A stretch of DNA of 64,000 nucleotides. Source: Vibrio penaeicida (lineage in GTDB: Bacteria; Pseudomonadota; Gammaproteobacteria; Enterobacterales; Vibrionaceae). Under the pieces are notes generated by a model, which was not told where the DNA came from, made no database searches, and worked only from the letters and a program-made list of their open reading frames with translations. The position numbers were made by a program, and so were the translations under genes. The DNA is taken from contig NZ_AP025144.1 of the NCBI RefSeq assembly GCF_019977755.1, forward strand, positions 496,001 through 560,000. Direction: 5' to 3'. Positions 45,801-55,382 of the stretch are shown here, in pieces. Within the stretch, counting starts at the first letter, position 1, and each line of letters opens with the position of its first letter.

Positions 45801-46542
45801 TAAAGATGCTAATGATCTGTTGGATCGTGTGGAAAGTGAAGGCTTACTGAAAGCTCGAGGTATGTGTGCTCTGTTCCCTGCTGCAAGCGTTGGGGACGAT
45901 ATTGAAGTGTACACAGATGAAAGCCGAACGGAAATTGCACATATGCTTCACAACCTTCGCCAACAAACCGAAAAACCCAAAGGGTTTAATTACTGTTTGT
46001 CTGACTATATCGCACCAAAATCCAGCGGTAAGAAAGACTGGATTGGTGCATTTGCTGTCACAGGTGGCATTGGGGAGCGAGAGCTTGCTGACGCGTATAA
46101 AGCGCAAGGTGACGATTACAACGCCATTATGATTCAAGCGGTGGCAGATCGATTAGCAGAAGCATTTGCTGAATATCTTCATGAACAGGTACGGAAAGAA
46201 ATCTGGGGTTACGCAAAGGATGAAAATTTGGGTAGTGAAGATTTGATTCGTGAAAAGTATCAAGGTATTCGACCTGCACCAGGCTATCCTGCGTGTCCCG
46301 AGCACACTGAGAAAGGCACGTTGTGGGAAATGCTTAAAGTTGAAGAGGCGATCGACATGTCGCTAACCACGAGTTACGCAATGTGGCCTGGAGCGTCAGT
46401 ATCGGGTTGGTACTTCTCGCATCCAGATTCACGCTATTTTGCCATTGCACAGATCCAAGAAGATCAAGCAAAAGACTACGCAGAAAGAAAAGGATGGGAG
46501 TGGGAAGAGGCTGAAAAATGGCTTGGGCCTAATCTTAACTGA
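42862..46542 (+). CDS. metH: Cobalamin-dependent methionine synthase
   Basis: A 1226-residue four-module enzyme, one residue shorter than E. coli MetH. The homocysteine module (1-325) has Zn ligands Cys247 (F-G-L-N-C-A-L-G) and the G-G-C-C-G-T-T-P pair near 310. The methyl-THF module (about 355-615) has [11 protein letters not shown] and V-D-S-S-K-W. The B12 module (650-890) has the cobalt-binding His759 in [11 protein letters not shown]. The reactivation module (900-1226) has the S-adenosylmethionine motif [12 protein letters not shown]. It methylates homocysteine to methionine. GTG start with GAGG at 7 bases. Regulation by MetJ is suggested by the upstream boxes; no B12 riboswitch is seen. 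Confidence 0.97.
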   Translation: MAGSNLRQQIEQQLSRRIMLIDGGMGTMIQDLKLEEEDYRGERFSDWHCDLKGNNDLLVLSQPQLIKDIHSQYLEAGADILETNTFNATTIAMADYDMESLSEEINFEAAKLAREAADEWTAKTPDRPRYVAGVLGPTNRTCSISPDVNDPGYRNVSFDELVEAYSESTRALIKGGSHLILLETIFDTLNAKACAFAVESVFEEMGIELPVMISGTITDASGRTLSGQTTEGFYNALRHVNPISFGLNCALGPDELRQYVEELSRISECSVSAHPNAGLPNAFGEYDLSPEDMAEHIGEWARAGFLNLVGGCCGTTPEHIRQMALACEGVPPRKLPTIPVACRLSGLEPLTIAKDTLFVNVGERTNVTGSARFKRLIKEELYDEALDVARQQVENGAQIIDINMDEGMLDAEACMVRFLNLCASEPEISKVPIMVDSSKWEVIEAGLKCIQGKGIVNSISLKEGKEKFVEQAKLIRRYGAAVVVMAFDEVGQAETRERKLEICTNAYNILVGEIGFPPEDIIFDPNIFAVATGIEEHNNYAVDFIEAVGDIKQKLPHAMISGGVSNVSFSFRGNNYVREAIHAVFLYHCFKNGMDMGIVNAGQLEVYDNVPEKLREAVEDVVLNRRDDGTERLLDIAAEFAGKGVGKEEDASALEWRSYPVEKRLEHALVKGITEFIVDDTEEARQNATKPLEVIEGPLMDGMNVVGDLFGEGKMFLPQVVKSARVMKQAVAHLEPYINASKQAGSANGKILLATVKGDVHDIGKNIVGVVLQCNNYEIIDLGVMVSCEKILKVAKEENVDIIGLSGLITPSLDEMVHVAKEMERQGFELPLLIGGATTSKAHTAVKIEQNYHKPVVYVNNASRAVGVCTSLLSNELYPGFVEKLDADYVRVRDQHNRKKPRTKPVTVERARDNRVAIDWGNYTPPAPAKPGVHVFDDFEVATLRKYIDWTPFFMTWSLVGKYPAIFEHEEVGEEAQRLFKDANDLLDRVESEGLLKARGMCALFPAASVGDDIEVYTDESRTEIAHMLHNLRQQTEKPKGFNYCLSDYIAPKSSGKKDWIGAFAVTGGIGERELADAYKAQGDDYNAIMIQAVADRLAEAFAEYLHEQVRKEIWGYAKDENLGSEDLIREKYQGIRPAPGYPACPEHTEKGTLWEMLKVEEAIDMSLTTSYAMWPGASVSGWYFSHPDSRYFAIAQIQEDQAKDYAERKGWEWEEAEKWLGPNLN

Positions 46543-46562
46543 TAGACACGCAACAAGTTGAG

Positions 46563-46591
46563 AAAGGGTTGGCATTTGCTAACCCTTTTTT
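46563..46591 (+). terminator. Bidirectional terminator between metH and lysC
   Basis: AAAGGGTT-GGCATTTGCT-AACCCTTTTTT: an 8-base stem with T run on the right and A run on the left. It serves both metH and the convergent lysC, whose stop is 11 bases away. Confidence 0.85.
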
Positions 46592-46601
46592 CGTTTGAAG
46601 G

Positions 46602-47972
46602 TTACTTTTCAAAAAGCTCTTGATGGAGTGCTTGTACGGCTTTCTTAGACACAGATTCGTGTAATAAGAAGCAGAGGTTATGAGCACTTGCTCCGTAGCA
46701 GATCATACGTAAATTGAAGTCTTCCAGCGTACTGAATACTTGTTTCGCGTAGCCTTTACTCTCTTTCATATTGTTTCCAATAAGAGCCACCAAACATAAA
46801 TTATGTTCTATATCGACTGTACACAATTCTTCCAGCTCACGTTTAGCTTCAGCAGGCAATTCTGGTGCTCCACCACTCGTATTGGTTTGATCAAGTGTGA
46901 GCGAAACGCTGACCTCGGATGTGGTTATTAAATCAACCGAGATTTTATATTTAGCGAGAATTTGGAACACATCAGCAAGAAAGCCGTATGCTTGGAACAT
47001 ATTTGGACTACGTAGCGTCACCATGGTTTGATTACAGCGCAATGCTAGTGCACGAAATAGGGGCGCGCTCTCTACTTGCTGACGAATCCAAGTTCCACCT
47101 TTCTCTGGTGCTTTTGATGAGCCAACAAAAACAGGTATTTGATGGCGAAGTGCTGGCAGCAAAGTTGATGGGTGTAAAATTTTGGCACCAAAATTCGCCA
47201 TTTCTGACGCTTCACTGAAGCTGATTTCAGGAATTGGGCTCGCTTTAGGTGCTATTCGTGGATCAGTAGTGTAGATACCTGGAACGTCTGTCCAAATCTC
47301 AAGCCCCGCTGCTTCAACTGCTTCTGCAATTAATGCGGCACTGTAATCACTTCCACCTCGTCCTAAAGTCGTGGTATTTCCATCTGCGTCTGAGCCGATA
47401 AAACCTTGTGTGACCACCACATGCTGACGACAAAGAGGAACCAATTTTTCATGTGCTAGACGAGAGATTTCTTCTAATTCTGGTTGCGCTTTTCCATGAA
47501 CTGAATCTGTACGCATGACATCACGAATATCAAATCGGACGGCATCGATACCGCGCTCTTTCATTAATTGAGTCAGAAGGTGCGTAGACATTAGCTCGCC
47601 GCATGACACTAAATGATCGGTCAACTTCTCACTTGATTGGAATGATGCCGCTTCAGCTGCGCTAGCAACAGAATCTAAAATAGTGTGGACTTGTTTTTCT
47701 GCATGAGCAGGATCCGCAAGCTGATCTAAAATTTGATGATGTATATCTGTGATCTGCTTTATCAATTCTTGACGCTTACTTGCTTCTTGAACGCCATTAG
47801 CAAGTTCAACAAGTAGGTTTGTCACGCCTGAGCAGGCGCTGCTTACAATCAACCGCGTATTTGGGTTGTTTTCTATAATCGTGCTGCAGCGGCTCATTGC
47901 CTCAAAGTTTGCAACACTGGTTCCGCCAAATTTCGCTACATTAAATGCGCTAGTGGCTTTGTTCTCATTCAA
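46602..47972 (-). CDS. lysC: Lysine-sensitive aspartokinase III
   Basis: A 456-residue enzyme phosphorylating aspartate, the entry to the lysine, threonine and methionine pathways. The kinase domain shows V-A-K-F-G-G-T-S-V-A-N-F, T-T-L-G-R-G-G-S-D-Y and F-G-A-K-I-L-H-P. The C-terminus holds two ACT domains (about 310-456: V-D-L-I-T-T-S-E-V-S-V and I-R/L-R-M-I-C-Y-G-A-S-A-H-N-L-C-F) as in E. coli LysC (449 aa). I set the start at TTG 47972, where GGGAGA lies 6 bases before. A much longer frame stays open to 48137 but runs through the lysine riboswitch expression platform and is not coding. Confidence 0.93.
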   Translation of the reverse strand: MNENKATSAFNVAKFGGTSVANFEAMSRCSTIIENNPNTRLIVSSACSGVTNLLVELANGVQEASKRQELIKQITDIHHQILDQLADPAHAEKQVHTILDSVASAAEAASFQSSEKLTDHLVSCGELMSTHLLTQLMKERGIDAVRFDIRDVMRTDSVHGKAQPELEEISRLAHEKLVPLCRQHVVVTQGFIGSDADGNTTTLGRGGSDYSAALIAEAVEAAGLEIWTDVPGIYTTDPRIAPKASPIPEISFSEASEMANFGAKILHPSTLLPALRHQIPVFVGSSKAPEKGGTWIRQQVESAPLFRALALRCNQTMVTLRSPNMFQAYGFLADVFQILAKYKISVDLITTSEVSVSLTLDQTNTSGGAPELPAEAKRELEELCTVDIEHNLCLVALIGNNMKESKGYAKQVFSTLEDFNLRMICYGASAHNLCFLLHESVSKKAVQALHQELFEK

Positions 47973-48089
47973 AGCACTGTCTCCCAAAATACGTCCAAGA
48001 ATAACGACACAGTAGTCAAAAGGACTACTTAACATCCGATGTTGAAGAGAGATTACGTAGAGCAGAGGGAAAGCATAAGAAAGGAATGC
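47973..48089 (-). promoter_or_regulatory. Expression platform of the lysC leader
   Basis: Between the riboswitch and the lysC start on the minus strand, AGTAGTCCTTTTGACTACT (48013-48031) forms a hairpin. It is followed by TGTGTCGTTATTCTT, a weak T-rich run. It may be a terminator or a sequester for the GGGAGA ribosome site; the sequence does not say which. Confidence 0.5.
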
Positions 48090-48093
48090 GCAC

Positions 48094-48264
48094 CTCAGAA
48101 GCTCTTCACCTTTTTGGTGACAGTCGGTAGGATTCAACCTACTCGCCCGATGTGTAATTCACCCGCAATGAATCATCATCTCGGCACTGCTCCCCCTGAG
48201 TGAAGTGTATTGGAATTGGGGTTCCACACCACACCTGCCTGGGCAATGCTCCTCTTCTGCTAGA
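48094..48264 (-). promoter_or_regulatory. Lysine riboswitch (L box) of lysC
   Basis: Read on the minus strand, the aptamer opens CAGAAGAGGAGC-ATTGCCCAGG, then CTCAGGGGGAGCAGTGCCGAGATGATG, GTAGGTTGAATCCTACCGACTGTCACC, and closes GAGCTTCTGAGG, where CTTCTG pairs with the opening CAGAAG (helix P1). These match the E. coli lysC L-box core (GCCGAGGTGAT, TTGTCACC) in order and spacing. It is expected to lower lysC expression when lysine is high. Confidence 0.92.
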
Positions 48265-48274
48265 AAGCCCGTTT

Positions 48275-48304
48275 ATTGAACGGTTTTATGACCAAAATGT
48301 CAAT
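48275..48304 (-). promoter_or_regulatory. Putative lysC promoter
   Basis: On the minus strand, a perfect TTGACA (48304-48299) and TTCAAT (48280-48275) are separated by 17-18 bases. Transcription would start just before the lysine riboswitch. The -10 is imperfect. Confidence 0.55.
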
Positions 48305-48461
48305 CACAAAGCGTGAATTTGTTATTTTGTGATATTGGCTATGTAAAAATTGAGTTCTAGACGCTCGACCTAAGCCCAATTGATGCATTAGAGTAAAATT
48401 TGTACAGTAAGACTTGTATACAATTTTTTAAACCTACAATTACAATAAAATGAGAACACCT

Positions 48462-49577
48462 ATGACAATAACCAGCTTTAACCCACCAAGACGCATTTTA
48501 ATGGGGCCAGGTCCATCAGATGTGTATCCCGAAGTTCTTCAAGCGATCAGTCGCCCAACGGTTGGTCATCTCGACCCGCTGTTTATCAATATGATGGATG
48601 AGCTAAAGCAGCTTTTGAAATACGCTTTTCAAACAAAGAATGAATTCACCATCGCGATATCAGCACCGGGTAGTGCGGGGATGGAAGCCTGTTTTGTCAA
48701 TTTGGTTGAACCCGGTGACAAAGTCATTGTGTGTCGAAATGGCGTTTTTGGAGAACGAATGAGAGAAAATGTTCTTCGATGTGGTGGAGATGCAGTTATT
48801 GTCGATGATGAGTGGGGGGAGCCTGTAAGCGTACAAAAAGTGCAGGCCGCATTCGACCAGCATCCCGATGCTAAGGTGCTCGCATTTGTTCATGCTGAAA
48901 CATCTACAGGTGCTTGCTCTGATGCCCAAGCGCTCGCAAGTATCGCCAAACAGCATGGTGCGTTGACGATAGTCGATGCGGTTACGTCTTTAGGTGGTGT
49001 CCCACTGTATGTTGATGAGTGGGGACTCGACGCAGTGTATTCAGGTAGTCAGAAGTGTTTGTCGTGTGTTCCTGGATTGTCACCATTAACTTTTTCTCAA
49101 GCCGCCGTTCAGAAGATTACGCAGCGCAGTACACCCGTACAGAGTTGGTTTTTAGATCAGAGTTTGGTTTTGGGGTATTGGAGTGGGGAGGGCAAGAGAA
49201 GTTATCATCATACCGCCCCAGTTAATAGCTTATACGCACTTCATGAAGCTCTATTGAAGCTAAAAACAGAAGGACTTGAAGGCGCATGGGCAAGGCACAA
49301 ATCGATGCACAATAAGCTCAAAAATGGGTTAGAAAGTTTAGGGTTTGAATTTGTCGTCGAAGAAGGTTCACGTCTGCCACAGCTGAATGCAGTATACATA
49401 CCTGAAGGTATTGATGAGGCTAGCGTACGTACCACTTTACTAGAAAAGTACAACCTAGAGATAGGCGCTGGGCTCGGTGCTTTAGCGGGTAAAGCTTGGC
49501 GAATAGGATTAATGGGATATGGAGCTCGTGATGAAAATGTAGCACTCTGCCTCAAGGCGTTGGAAGATACGCTTTAG
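48462..49577 (+). CDS. Class V aminotransferase (alanine/serine-glyoxylate type)
   Basis: A 371-residue PLP-dependent enzyme. The opening R-R-I-L-M-G-P-G-P-S-D-V, P-G-S-A-G-M-E-A, V-H-A-E-T-S-T-G and the cofactor lysine in S-G-S-Q-K-C-L-S-C-V-P-G-L are those of the alanine-glyoxylate and serine-pyruvate aminotransferase group. The exact substrate pair cannot be read from sequence. ATG 48462 is preferred over ATG 48450, which lacks a ribosome site. The same gene lies between lysC and the PglL gene in V. cholerae (VC0392 position). Confidence 0.9.
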   Translation: MTITSFNPPRRILMGPGPSDVYPEVLQAISRPTVGHLDPLFINMMDELKQLLKYAFQTKNEFTIAISAPGSAGMEACFVNLVEPGDKVIVCRNGVFGERMRENVLRCGGDAVIVDDEWGEPVSVQKVQAAFDQHPDAKVLAFVHAETSTGACSDAQALASIAKQHGALTIVDAVTSLGGVPLYVDEWGLDAVYSGSQKCLSCVPGLSPLTFSQAAVQKITQRSTPVQSWFLDQSLVLGYWSGEGKRSYHHTAPVNSLYALHEALLKLKTEGLEGAWARHKSMHNKLKNGLESLGFEFVVEEGSRLPQLNAVYIPEGIDEASVRTTLLEKYNLEIGAGLGALAGKAWRIGLMGYGARDENVALCLKALEDTL

Positions 49578-49604
49578 GGTATTGGAGTACGGGTATTCAT
49601 CACT

Positions 49605-49630
49605 AAAGCCGCTTACTCAGCGGCTTTTTG
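49605..49630 (+). terminator. Terminator after the aminotransferase gene
   Basis: AAAGCCGC-TTACTCA-GCGGCTTT with T run. Its stem includes the last codons of the convergent pglL gene, and A/T flanks allow use in both directions. Confidence 0.8.
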
Positions 49631-51400
49631 GGATTCATCATTATTGTCCGTAATAATTGCTTGAGATGCCTTTGAGTATCGTACTTTTGAGAAATCGAGT
49701 TTGGGAAATAGGTACTCAGCTTCTTCTTGAATTTGTTTCGCTTTGCTTTCGTTGTCCATTCCTCGATACGCCACGATCAGATTATTATAAAAAGCAGGTC
49801 TCGGTTTTCTTTGTATAATATCTTGAGACCACTCAATATAGGGCTCTATTAATGTTTTGTCTTTTGTAAACAGTCCTATAGTTAGGTATGTGCTGTAAAC
49901 ATCCCAATCGTACCTGTCTTTCCAAGCTACGGGGTTGCTGACTTTTTCTAGGATGTTAGGGTTTCTTGGCTGAGATTTTTCAAACTGAGAGAGTACGTGA
50001 TTTGTGTGAAGCGTACTGAGCATATAGAACGTGGTTAAAATGGGTAAAACTAGGCTAGATACCCTCAATGTAACTTTACTGACGACGCTAAAGTTCACCG
50101 TTTTATATCGAGCTGTTCTTTGATCAAGCCAATAGAGCAGAATGATAAATGTTACCCAATGAATGGCAGAGTGATAAAACGGATACTCTAATTGACTGTG
50201 GACAGCAATGGGAACAAACAGCGCCAAAAGCGCCAGCTTGGTTCCTTTTCGGGCTGACGAAGCCTTGTAAATAATGTATGCCCCAGCCAGTAGAATGGCG
50301 ATTATGGTAACGACACCGCCTTCTACTCCCCATAGCATAAGCTCATTATGAGGGTGATCCAACGCTGCAACTGCTGGTGGGTAATCAGTATTTAACTGAT
50401 GTTGCCTCGCGGTGTATAAGACATACGAAGATTCAAACTGCCCATATCCATACCCGGTGAATGGTTTCTCGATGATCATATCGATGGCTTGTGGAAAATG
50501 AATATCTCTCAAACTTTGGAGATCTTTTTTATCTTTTAATAGGCTGTCAAAGTTGGAGTCAGTCAATTGGGGAACAGTAAGACCAAGCAATATGCCAACA
50601 GCAATGGAAGTTAGCCAAGCACAGACTCTTTTGGGAGTAGAAAATCGTATTAAGTAAGGTGTGACCAATAAAGTTGCTAGCGTCGCCCCTAGCCACCCTG
50701 TTCTGGAAGCAACAATAACAAGCAGCGATACGCAGAGCGCCGGAACGGAGACAAGGAATATCAATTGACCCAATTTTCGTCTGTATTTTTGAGGTTGCCT
50801 CGCAAGCAGGTAACCAGAAAGGACTAATCCCGTTGCCAAAAAGCTGGCAAGAACATTGGGCTGCTGAAAAATGCCATAAGGACGGTTGGCGACCGTGTTG
50901 TAGCCTAATATGTTATCGGGTTCTAGAACAAGGAACTGAACGTATCCATAAAGACCTTGCAATGCAGTGGCAATGAGAATGAGCCAAAGTAGGCGCTGTT
51001 TTTGTTTGTTAGTGAATTGAAATTGTTGTAAGACAAAAAATAAAATTAATCCAGACCACAACCCCAATATTCGACCAGTAGACTCTTCTACAATAGCGTT
51101 AGGTAAGAATATAGGAACGGTAAGAACGGCACCGCATAGAAGAAGCACAACACCGAGTTTGGAATAACGAATCTGGTAGCGATTTGATATCTGATAGAAC
51201 CCTATTGCCAACGCAAGAGAAAGACCTATCCAAGTTGAAGGGTTAAATGATAAAGCCAGGCCTGCCCCCCCCGGATTTGGCATAAAAACATTCATGGCAA
51301 CTAAAAACGTACACGCAATGACGATTAGAAATTTTCGATTGAGCGGTGTTCGGGATTTATTGGACTCGAGCTGTGTTCCTCGAACGAGCAGAGTTGCCAT
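49613..51400 (-). CDS. pglL: PglL-type O-oligosaccharyltransferase / O-antigen ligase family protein
   Basis: A 595-residue inner-membrane protein with about 12 helices. It carries the Wzy_C/O-antigen-ligase region and the motif A-L-D-H-P-H-N-E-L-M-L-W-G-V-E-G-G (about residue 340), whose His is essential in characterised PglL/WaaL relatives, followed by a Wzy_C_2-type C-terminal region with tetratricopeptide-like helices (I-E-P-Y-I-E-W-S-Q-D...N-N-L-I-V-A-Y-R-G-M). Such enzymes move lipid-linked glycans onto serine of periplasmic proteins or pilins. Start ATG 51400, with GAGGAAA upstream at a long distance. The V. cholerae homologue at the same position (VC0393) is a demonstrated O-oligosaccharyltransferase; the nearby MSHA pilus is an obvious candidate acceptor. 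Confidence 0.85.
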   Translation of the reverse strand: MATLLVRGTQLESNKSRTPLNRKFLIVIACTFLVAMNVFMPNPGGAGLALSFNPSTWIGLSLALAIGFYQISNRYQIRYSKLGVVLLLCGAVLTVPIFLPNAIVEESTGRILGLWSGLILFFVLQQFQFTNKQKQRLLWLILIATALQGLYGYVQFLVLEPDNILGYNTVANRPYGIFQQPNVLASFLATGLVLSGYLLARQPQKYRRKLGQLIFLVSVPALCVSLLVIVASRTGWLGATLATLLVTPYLIRFSTPKRVCAWLTSIAVGILLGLTVPQLTDSNFDSLLKDKKDLQSLRDIHFPQAIDMIIEKPFTGYGYGQFESSYVLYTARQHQLNTDYPPAVAALDHPHNELMLWGVEGGVVTIIAILLAGAYIIYKASSARKGTKLALLALFVPIAVHSQLEYPFYHSAIHWVTFIILLYWLDQRTARYKTVNFSVVSKVTLRVSSLVLPILTTFYMLSTLHTNHVLSQFEKSQPRNPNILEKVSNPVAWKDRYDWDVYSTYLTIGLFTKDKTLIEPYIEWSQDIIQRKPRPAFYNNLIVAYRGMDNESKAKQIQEEAEYLFPKLDFSKVRYSKASQAIITDNNDESQKAAE

Positions 51401-51471
51401 ATTTGAATGTTTCCTCAATAGATTTCAACGGTCTGAAACCAGACCGTTGAGTGATACTATCACTTTTCGTT

Positions 51472-54294
51472 TCAAAGCATAGGTTTTAAGAAGCGAGCCG
51501 TATGAGAGCCTTTAACTTTTGCGACTTCCTCCGGAGTTCCTTGCGCAATAATTTCACCGCCACCTTGTCCACCTTCTGGCCCTAGATCGACGACCCAATC
51601 TGCGGTTTTGACAACATCCAAATTATGTTCGATAACCACAACGGTATTCCCGTGATCCCTCAGGCGGTGTAATACCGTCAGCAACTGCTGAATATCATGG
51701 AAATGCAGACCCGTTGTCGGTTCATCAAGAATGTAAAGTGTTTTACCTGTATCTCGTTTAGAGAGCTCTCTTGCCAATTTGACTCTTTGAGCTTCACCGC
51801 CTGATAGAGTGGTTGCCGCCTGACCAAGTCGAATGTAAGACAAACCGACATCCATTAATGTTTGAAGCTTTCTTGCAATAACCGGCACGGGGTCAAAGAA
51901 TTCACGCGCATCTTCGACTGTCATTTCCAACACTTCATCGATGGTTTTTCCTTTGTATCGAACTTCTAATGTTTCTCGGTTGTAGCGTTTCCCGGTACAA
52001 ACATCACAAGGAACATAGACATCAGGCAAGAAGTGCATTTCAACTTTAATTACCCCATCGCCCTGACAAGCTTCACAGCGCCCGCCACGGACGTTAAAGC
52101 TGAAGCGACCGGGTTTATATCCTCGAGCACGTGATTCTTGCGTACCAGCAAAGAGCTCACGAATAGGTGTGAAAATACCGGTGTAAGTTGCTGGGTTTGA
52201 ACGTGGTGTTCGACCTATTGGGCTTTGATCGATATCGATGACTTTGTCGAAATGTTCAAGCCCAACTACTTTTTTGTAAGGTGCTGGAGTCGCAATGCTG
52301 GCACCATTAAGCTGAGTTTGTGCAATCTTGTAAAAGGTGTCATTGATTAAGGTGGATTTACCTGAGCCCGATACACCCGTAATACAAGTGAATAGCCCCA
52401 CTGGAATAGATAAATCGACATCCCTAAGGTTGTTTCCAGATGCACCAAGCAGTTCAACCACTTTTTTCGGATCCATTGGCGTACGATCTTTAGGAACCAC
52501 AATGGACTTTGCTCCGCTGAGGTACTGACCTGTAAGAGAGTTCGGATTGTCGAGAATGGCTTGCATATCACCTTCTGCAACCACTTCGCCTCCATGAACG
52601 CCAGCGCCAGGACCGATATCAATGACATGGTCAGCACAGCGTATTGCATCTTCGTCGTGCTCGACAACCAAAACAGTGTTACCCAAATCTCTTAAATGTA
52701 TCAGTGTTTTTAACAGCCTTTCATTATCTCGCTGGTGAAGACCGATGGAGGGTTCATCCAGAACGTACATAACGCCAACTAAACCAGCACCGATTTGGCT
52801 AGCCAATCTGATTCTTTGAGCTTCACCACCTGATAAAGTCTCGGCGCTTCGAGAAAGATTGAGGTAGTTAAGACCAACATTGACGAGAAAGTGCAGTCGG
52901 TCGTTGATCTCTTTCATCACCTTTTCGGCGATCTTAGCTTTTTGACCTGTTAACTCTAGGTTTTGAAAAAACGACATTGCATCGTTGATGCTCATTTCAG
53001 CAACGGCAGGTAATGGCGTATCCTCGATGAATACATTACGTGCTTCAGTGCGAAGTCTAGTACCACCACAGGAACCACAAGACTTGGTTGAAATGTATTT
53101 GGAAAGCTCTTCACGAACTGAGTTGGATTCAGTATCTCTGTATCGGCGTTCTAGTGTATTGAGAATCCCTTCAAATGGGTGCTTCTTGGTTCGGCTATCG
53201 CCTCGATCATTGATGTATGTAAATTCAATTTGAGTTCGTCCAGAGCCACGAAGTACGACATCTTGAAATTTTTTCGGCAATTTATCGAAAGGTGTTTCTA
53301 GGTCAAACCCGTAATGATCCGCAACAGACCCTAGCATTTGATAGTAGTAATAATTTTTCCTATCCCAGCCTCGAATTGCGCCATCCGCTAGACTTAGTGA
53401 TGCGTCAACGATGATTCGACTAGGATCAAAAAACTGCTGTACACCTAAGCCATCACAGGTAGGGCATGCGCCCGCAGGGTTGTTAAATGAAAACAGCCTT
53501 GGTTCGAGCTCTTGCATGCTATAGCCGCAGTGCGAACAGGCGAAATTGGCAGAAAAAATGATGTCTTGCTTGGATGAGTCATCCATATCGCATACAGAGG
53601 CTATACCACCAGACAGTTCTAATGCTGTTTCAAACGACTCCGCTAAACGTTGCTGAAGATCGCCCCGTACCTTAAACCTATCTACAACAACTTCTATTGT
53701 GTGTTTTTTATGAAGCTCCAAAGTTGGAGGATCAGAAAGATCGCAAATATCGCCATCAATTCGTGCTCGAATAAAGCCCTGTGCCGCTAAATTTTCTAAC
53801 GTCTTAACATGCTCCCCTTTTCGTTCTTTAACTATAGGGGCAAGCAACATCATTTTACAGCCTTCAGGCAGTTCCAGTACCTTGTCGACCATCTGGCTAA
53901 CCGTTTGAGCAGCCAATGGTGTTTTGTGCTCAGGGCAGCGAGGTTCACCTACACGAGCGTACAAAAGTCGAAGATAATCGTATACCTCAGTAATCGTACC
54001 TACGGTCGATCTTGGGTTGTGAGATGTCGATTTTTGCTCAATAGAGATGGCAGGGGATAAACCTTCAATATGGTCAACATCCGGTTTTTCCATCAATGAA
54101 AGAAACTGGCGAGCATAGGCTGATAAAGACTCGACATAGCGGCGTTGCCCTTCCGCATAAAGAGTATCAAAGGCTAAAGAAGACTTACCTGAGCCAGAAA
54201 GCCCAGTTATGACAATTAACTTGTCTCGTGGAATAGTGAGGTTTATGTCTTTGAGGTTGTGGGTTCTGGCGCCACGTACATCAATGGTGTCCAT
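51472..54294 (-). CDS. uvrA: UvrA, excision-nuclease damage-recognition ATPase
   Basis: A 940-residue ABC-type ATPase that loads UvrB at damaged DNA in nucleotide excision repair. Two ATP sites are seen: [12 protein letters not shown] near the start and [12 protein letters not shown] in the middle, each with L-S-G-G-E-A-Q-R signatures. Zinc modules include C-S-H-C...C-P-T-C and the G-R-C-E-A-C-Q-G...C-D-V-C-T-G pair that contacts DNA. Length equals E. coli UvrA (940). Its promoter contains a LexA box, as expected for an SOS gene. In many gammaproteobacteria uvrA and ssb are divergent neighbours; here galU and the regulator lie between them, as in V. cholerae. Confidence 0.97.
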   Translation of the reverse strand: MDTIDVRGARTHNLKDINLTIPRDKLIVITGLSGSGKSSLAFDTLYAEGQRRYVESLSAYARQFLSLMEKPDVDHIEGLSPAISIEQKSTSHNPRSTVGTITEVYDYLRLLYARVGEPRCPEHKTPLAAQTVSQMVDKVLELPEGCKMMLLAPIVKERKGEHVKTLENLAAQGFIRARIDGDICDLSDPPTLELHKKHTIEVVVDRFKVRGDLQQRLAESFETALELSGGIASVCDMDDSSKQDIIFSANFACSHCGYSMQELEPRLFSFNNPAGACPTCDGLGVQQFFDPSRIIVDASLSLADGAIRGWDRKNYYYYQMLGSVADHYGFDLETPFDKLPKKFQDVVLRGSGRTQIEFTYINDRGDSRTKKHPFEGILNTLERRYRDTESNSVREELSKYISTKSCGSCGGTRLRTEARNVFIEDTPLPAVAEMSINDAMSFFQNLELTGQKAKIAEKVMKEINDRLHFLVNVGLNYLNLSRSAETLSGGEAQRIRLASQIGAGLVGVMYVLDEPSIGLHQRDNERLLKTLIHLRDLGNTVLVVEHDEDAIRCADHVIDIGPGAGVHGGEVVAEGDMQAILDNPNSLTGQYLSGAKSIVVPKDRTPMDPKKVVELLGASGNNLRDVDLSIPVGLFTCITGVSGSGKSTLINDTFYKIAQTQLNGASIATPAPYKKVVGLEHFDKVIDIDQSPIGRTPRSNPATYTGIFTPIRELFAGTQESRARGYKPGRFSFNVRGGRCEACQGDGVIKVEMHFLPDVYVPCDVCTGKRYNRETLEVRYKGKTIDEVLEMTVEDAREFFDPVPVIARKLQTLMDVGLSYIRLGQAATTLSGGEAQRVKLARELSKRDTGKTLYILDEPTTGLHFHDIQQLLTVLHRLRDHGNTVVVIEHNLDVVKTADWVVDLGPEGGQGGGEIIAQGTPEEVAKVKGSHTARFLKPML

Positions 54295-54361
54295 CTGCTA
54301 TGCTCTTGTGTAATTGATAGCCACAAGTATTACATAGACTTATTTTTGTGCAAAGGAAAAA

Positions 54362-54381
54362 TACTGGATAAAATAACAGTG
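54362..54381 (-). promoter_or_regulatory. LexA box overlapping the uvrA promoter
   Basis: On the minus strand CACTGTTATTTTATCCAGTA matches TACTGT-N8-ACAGTA with CTG-N10-CAG intact. It lies between a TTGAAC -35 and TATTTT -10 spaced 17 bases, 68 bases before uvrA, so LexA binding would block the polymerase. Confidence 0.8.
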
Positions 54382-54421
54382 TTCAACTTAGATACCGTTA
54401 CTTCATCCAGCAAAGAAGACG

Positions 54422-55291
54422 TTACGCTTTGTGAGTCGAGTGCTTATCTAACTCTGTTTTCTTTTTGTCTTTTTGGTAAAGGTTCTCAAAGCAGTAGTTG
54501 GTCGCTTCGATGTATCCTTCAACGCTGCCACAGTCAAATCTTTTGCCTTTAAACTTATACGCTAGAACACAGCCTGCTTTCGCTTGCTTTAAAAGGGCGT
54601 CGGTAATTTGAATTTCTCCGCCTTTGCCTGGCTCTGTTTGTTCAATCAATTCGAAGATGTCAGGTGTTAGAATATAGCGTCCAATGATGGCTAAGTTACT
54701 TGGCGCTGTGCCTGCTTCTGGTTTTTCCACCATATCATCAACACGGAATAGATCGTCTTTGATCATTTCACCAGAAATGACACCGTATTTATGAGTTTCA
54801 TCTTCTGGTACTTCTTGTACTGCGACAATTGAGCAGCGAAATTGCTTGTAAAGGGCAACCATTTGCGCCAGAACACCTTGCGATTCGTTTACACAAAGGT
54901 CATCGGCAAGCACAACGGCGAATGGGTTGTCACCAACCAACTCTTTACCAGTTAAGATTGCGTGCCCCAAGCCTTTCATTTCGCGTTGGCGAATGTATGT
55001 GAAGTGAGCCGACTCAATCACGTTCCGAATATCGACCAGCAATTCTTCTTTATTGGTGCCGTTTATTTGGTGCTCAAGCTCATAATTTTTGTCGAAATGA
55101 TCCATGATGGAGTGCTTACCGCGACCAGTCACAATGCACATGCCATCCATGCCTGCTTCGATCGCTTCTTCTACGCCGTACTCGATGAGTGGTTTACTCA
55201 CGATTGGCATCATTTCTTTGGGCATCGATTTTGTTGCAGGTAAGAAGCGCGTACCGTAGCCAGCTGCAGGGAACAAACACTTTTTAATCAT
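54422..55291 (-). CDS. galU: UTP-glucose-1-phosphate uridylyltransferase
   Basis: A 289-residue enzyme making UDP-glucose for polysaccharide and galactose metabolism. The nucleotide loop F-P-A-A-G-Y-G-T-R-F-L-P-A-T-K-S-M-P-K-E-M, V-L-A-D-D-L-C and V-E-K-P-E-A-G are intact, as is K-F-K-G-K-R-F-D-C-G-S-V-E-G-Y. AGGATAGATT precedes ATG. Divergent partners: none; it lies between the qstR-like gene and uvrA on the same strand. Confidence 0.95.
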   Translation of the reverse strand: MIKKCLFPAAGYGTRFLPATKSMPKEMMPIVSKPLIEYGVEEAIEAGMDGMCIVTGRGKHSIMDHFDKNYELEHQINGTNKEELLVDIRNVIESAHFTYIRQREMKGLGHAILTGKELVGDNPFAVVLADDLCVNESQGVLAQMVALYKQFRCSIVAVQEVPEDETHKYGVISGEMIKDDLFRVDDMVEKPEAGTAPSNLAIIGRYILTPDIFELIEQTEPGKGGEIQITDALLKQAKAGCVLAYKFKGKRFDCGSVEGYIEATNYCFENLYQKDKKKTELDKHSTHKA

Positions 55292-55382
55292 AATCTATCC
55301 TAATTGAATTATTTGGTTCCTAAAATTGTGCCTAACTCTACCATGGTCGCTGTGCGAATCGAACTGTAAAAGTTGAACATTT

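Noticed and set aside
47973..48137. N-terminal extension of aspartokinase by 55 codons
   Set aside because: The extension runs through the leader and riboswitch 3' side, has no similarity to LysC proteins, and a good ribosome site precedes TTG 47972.
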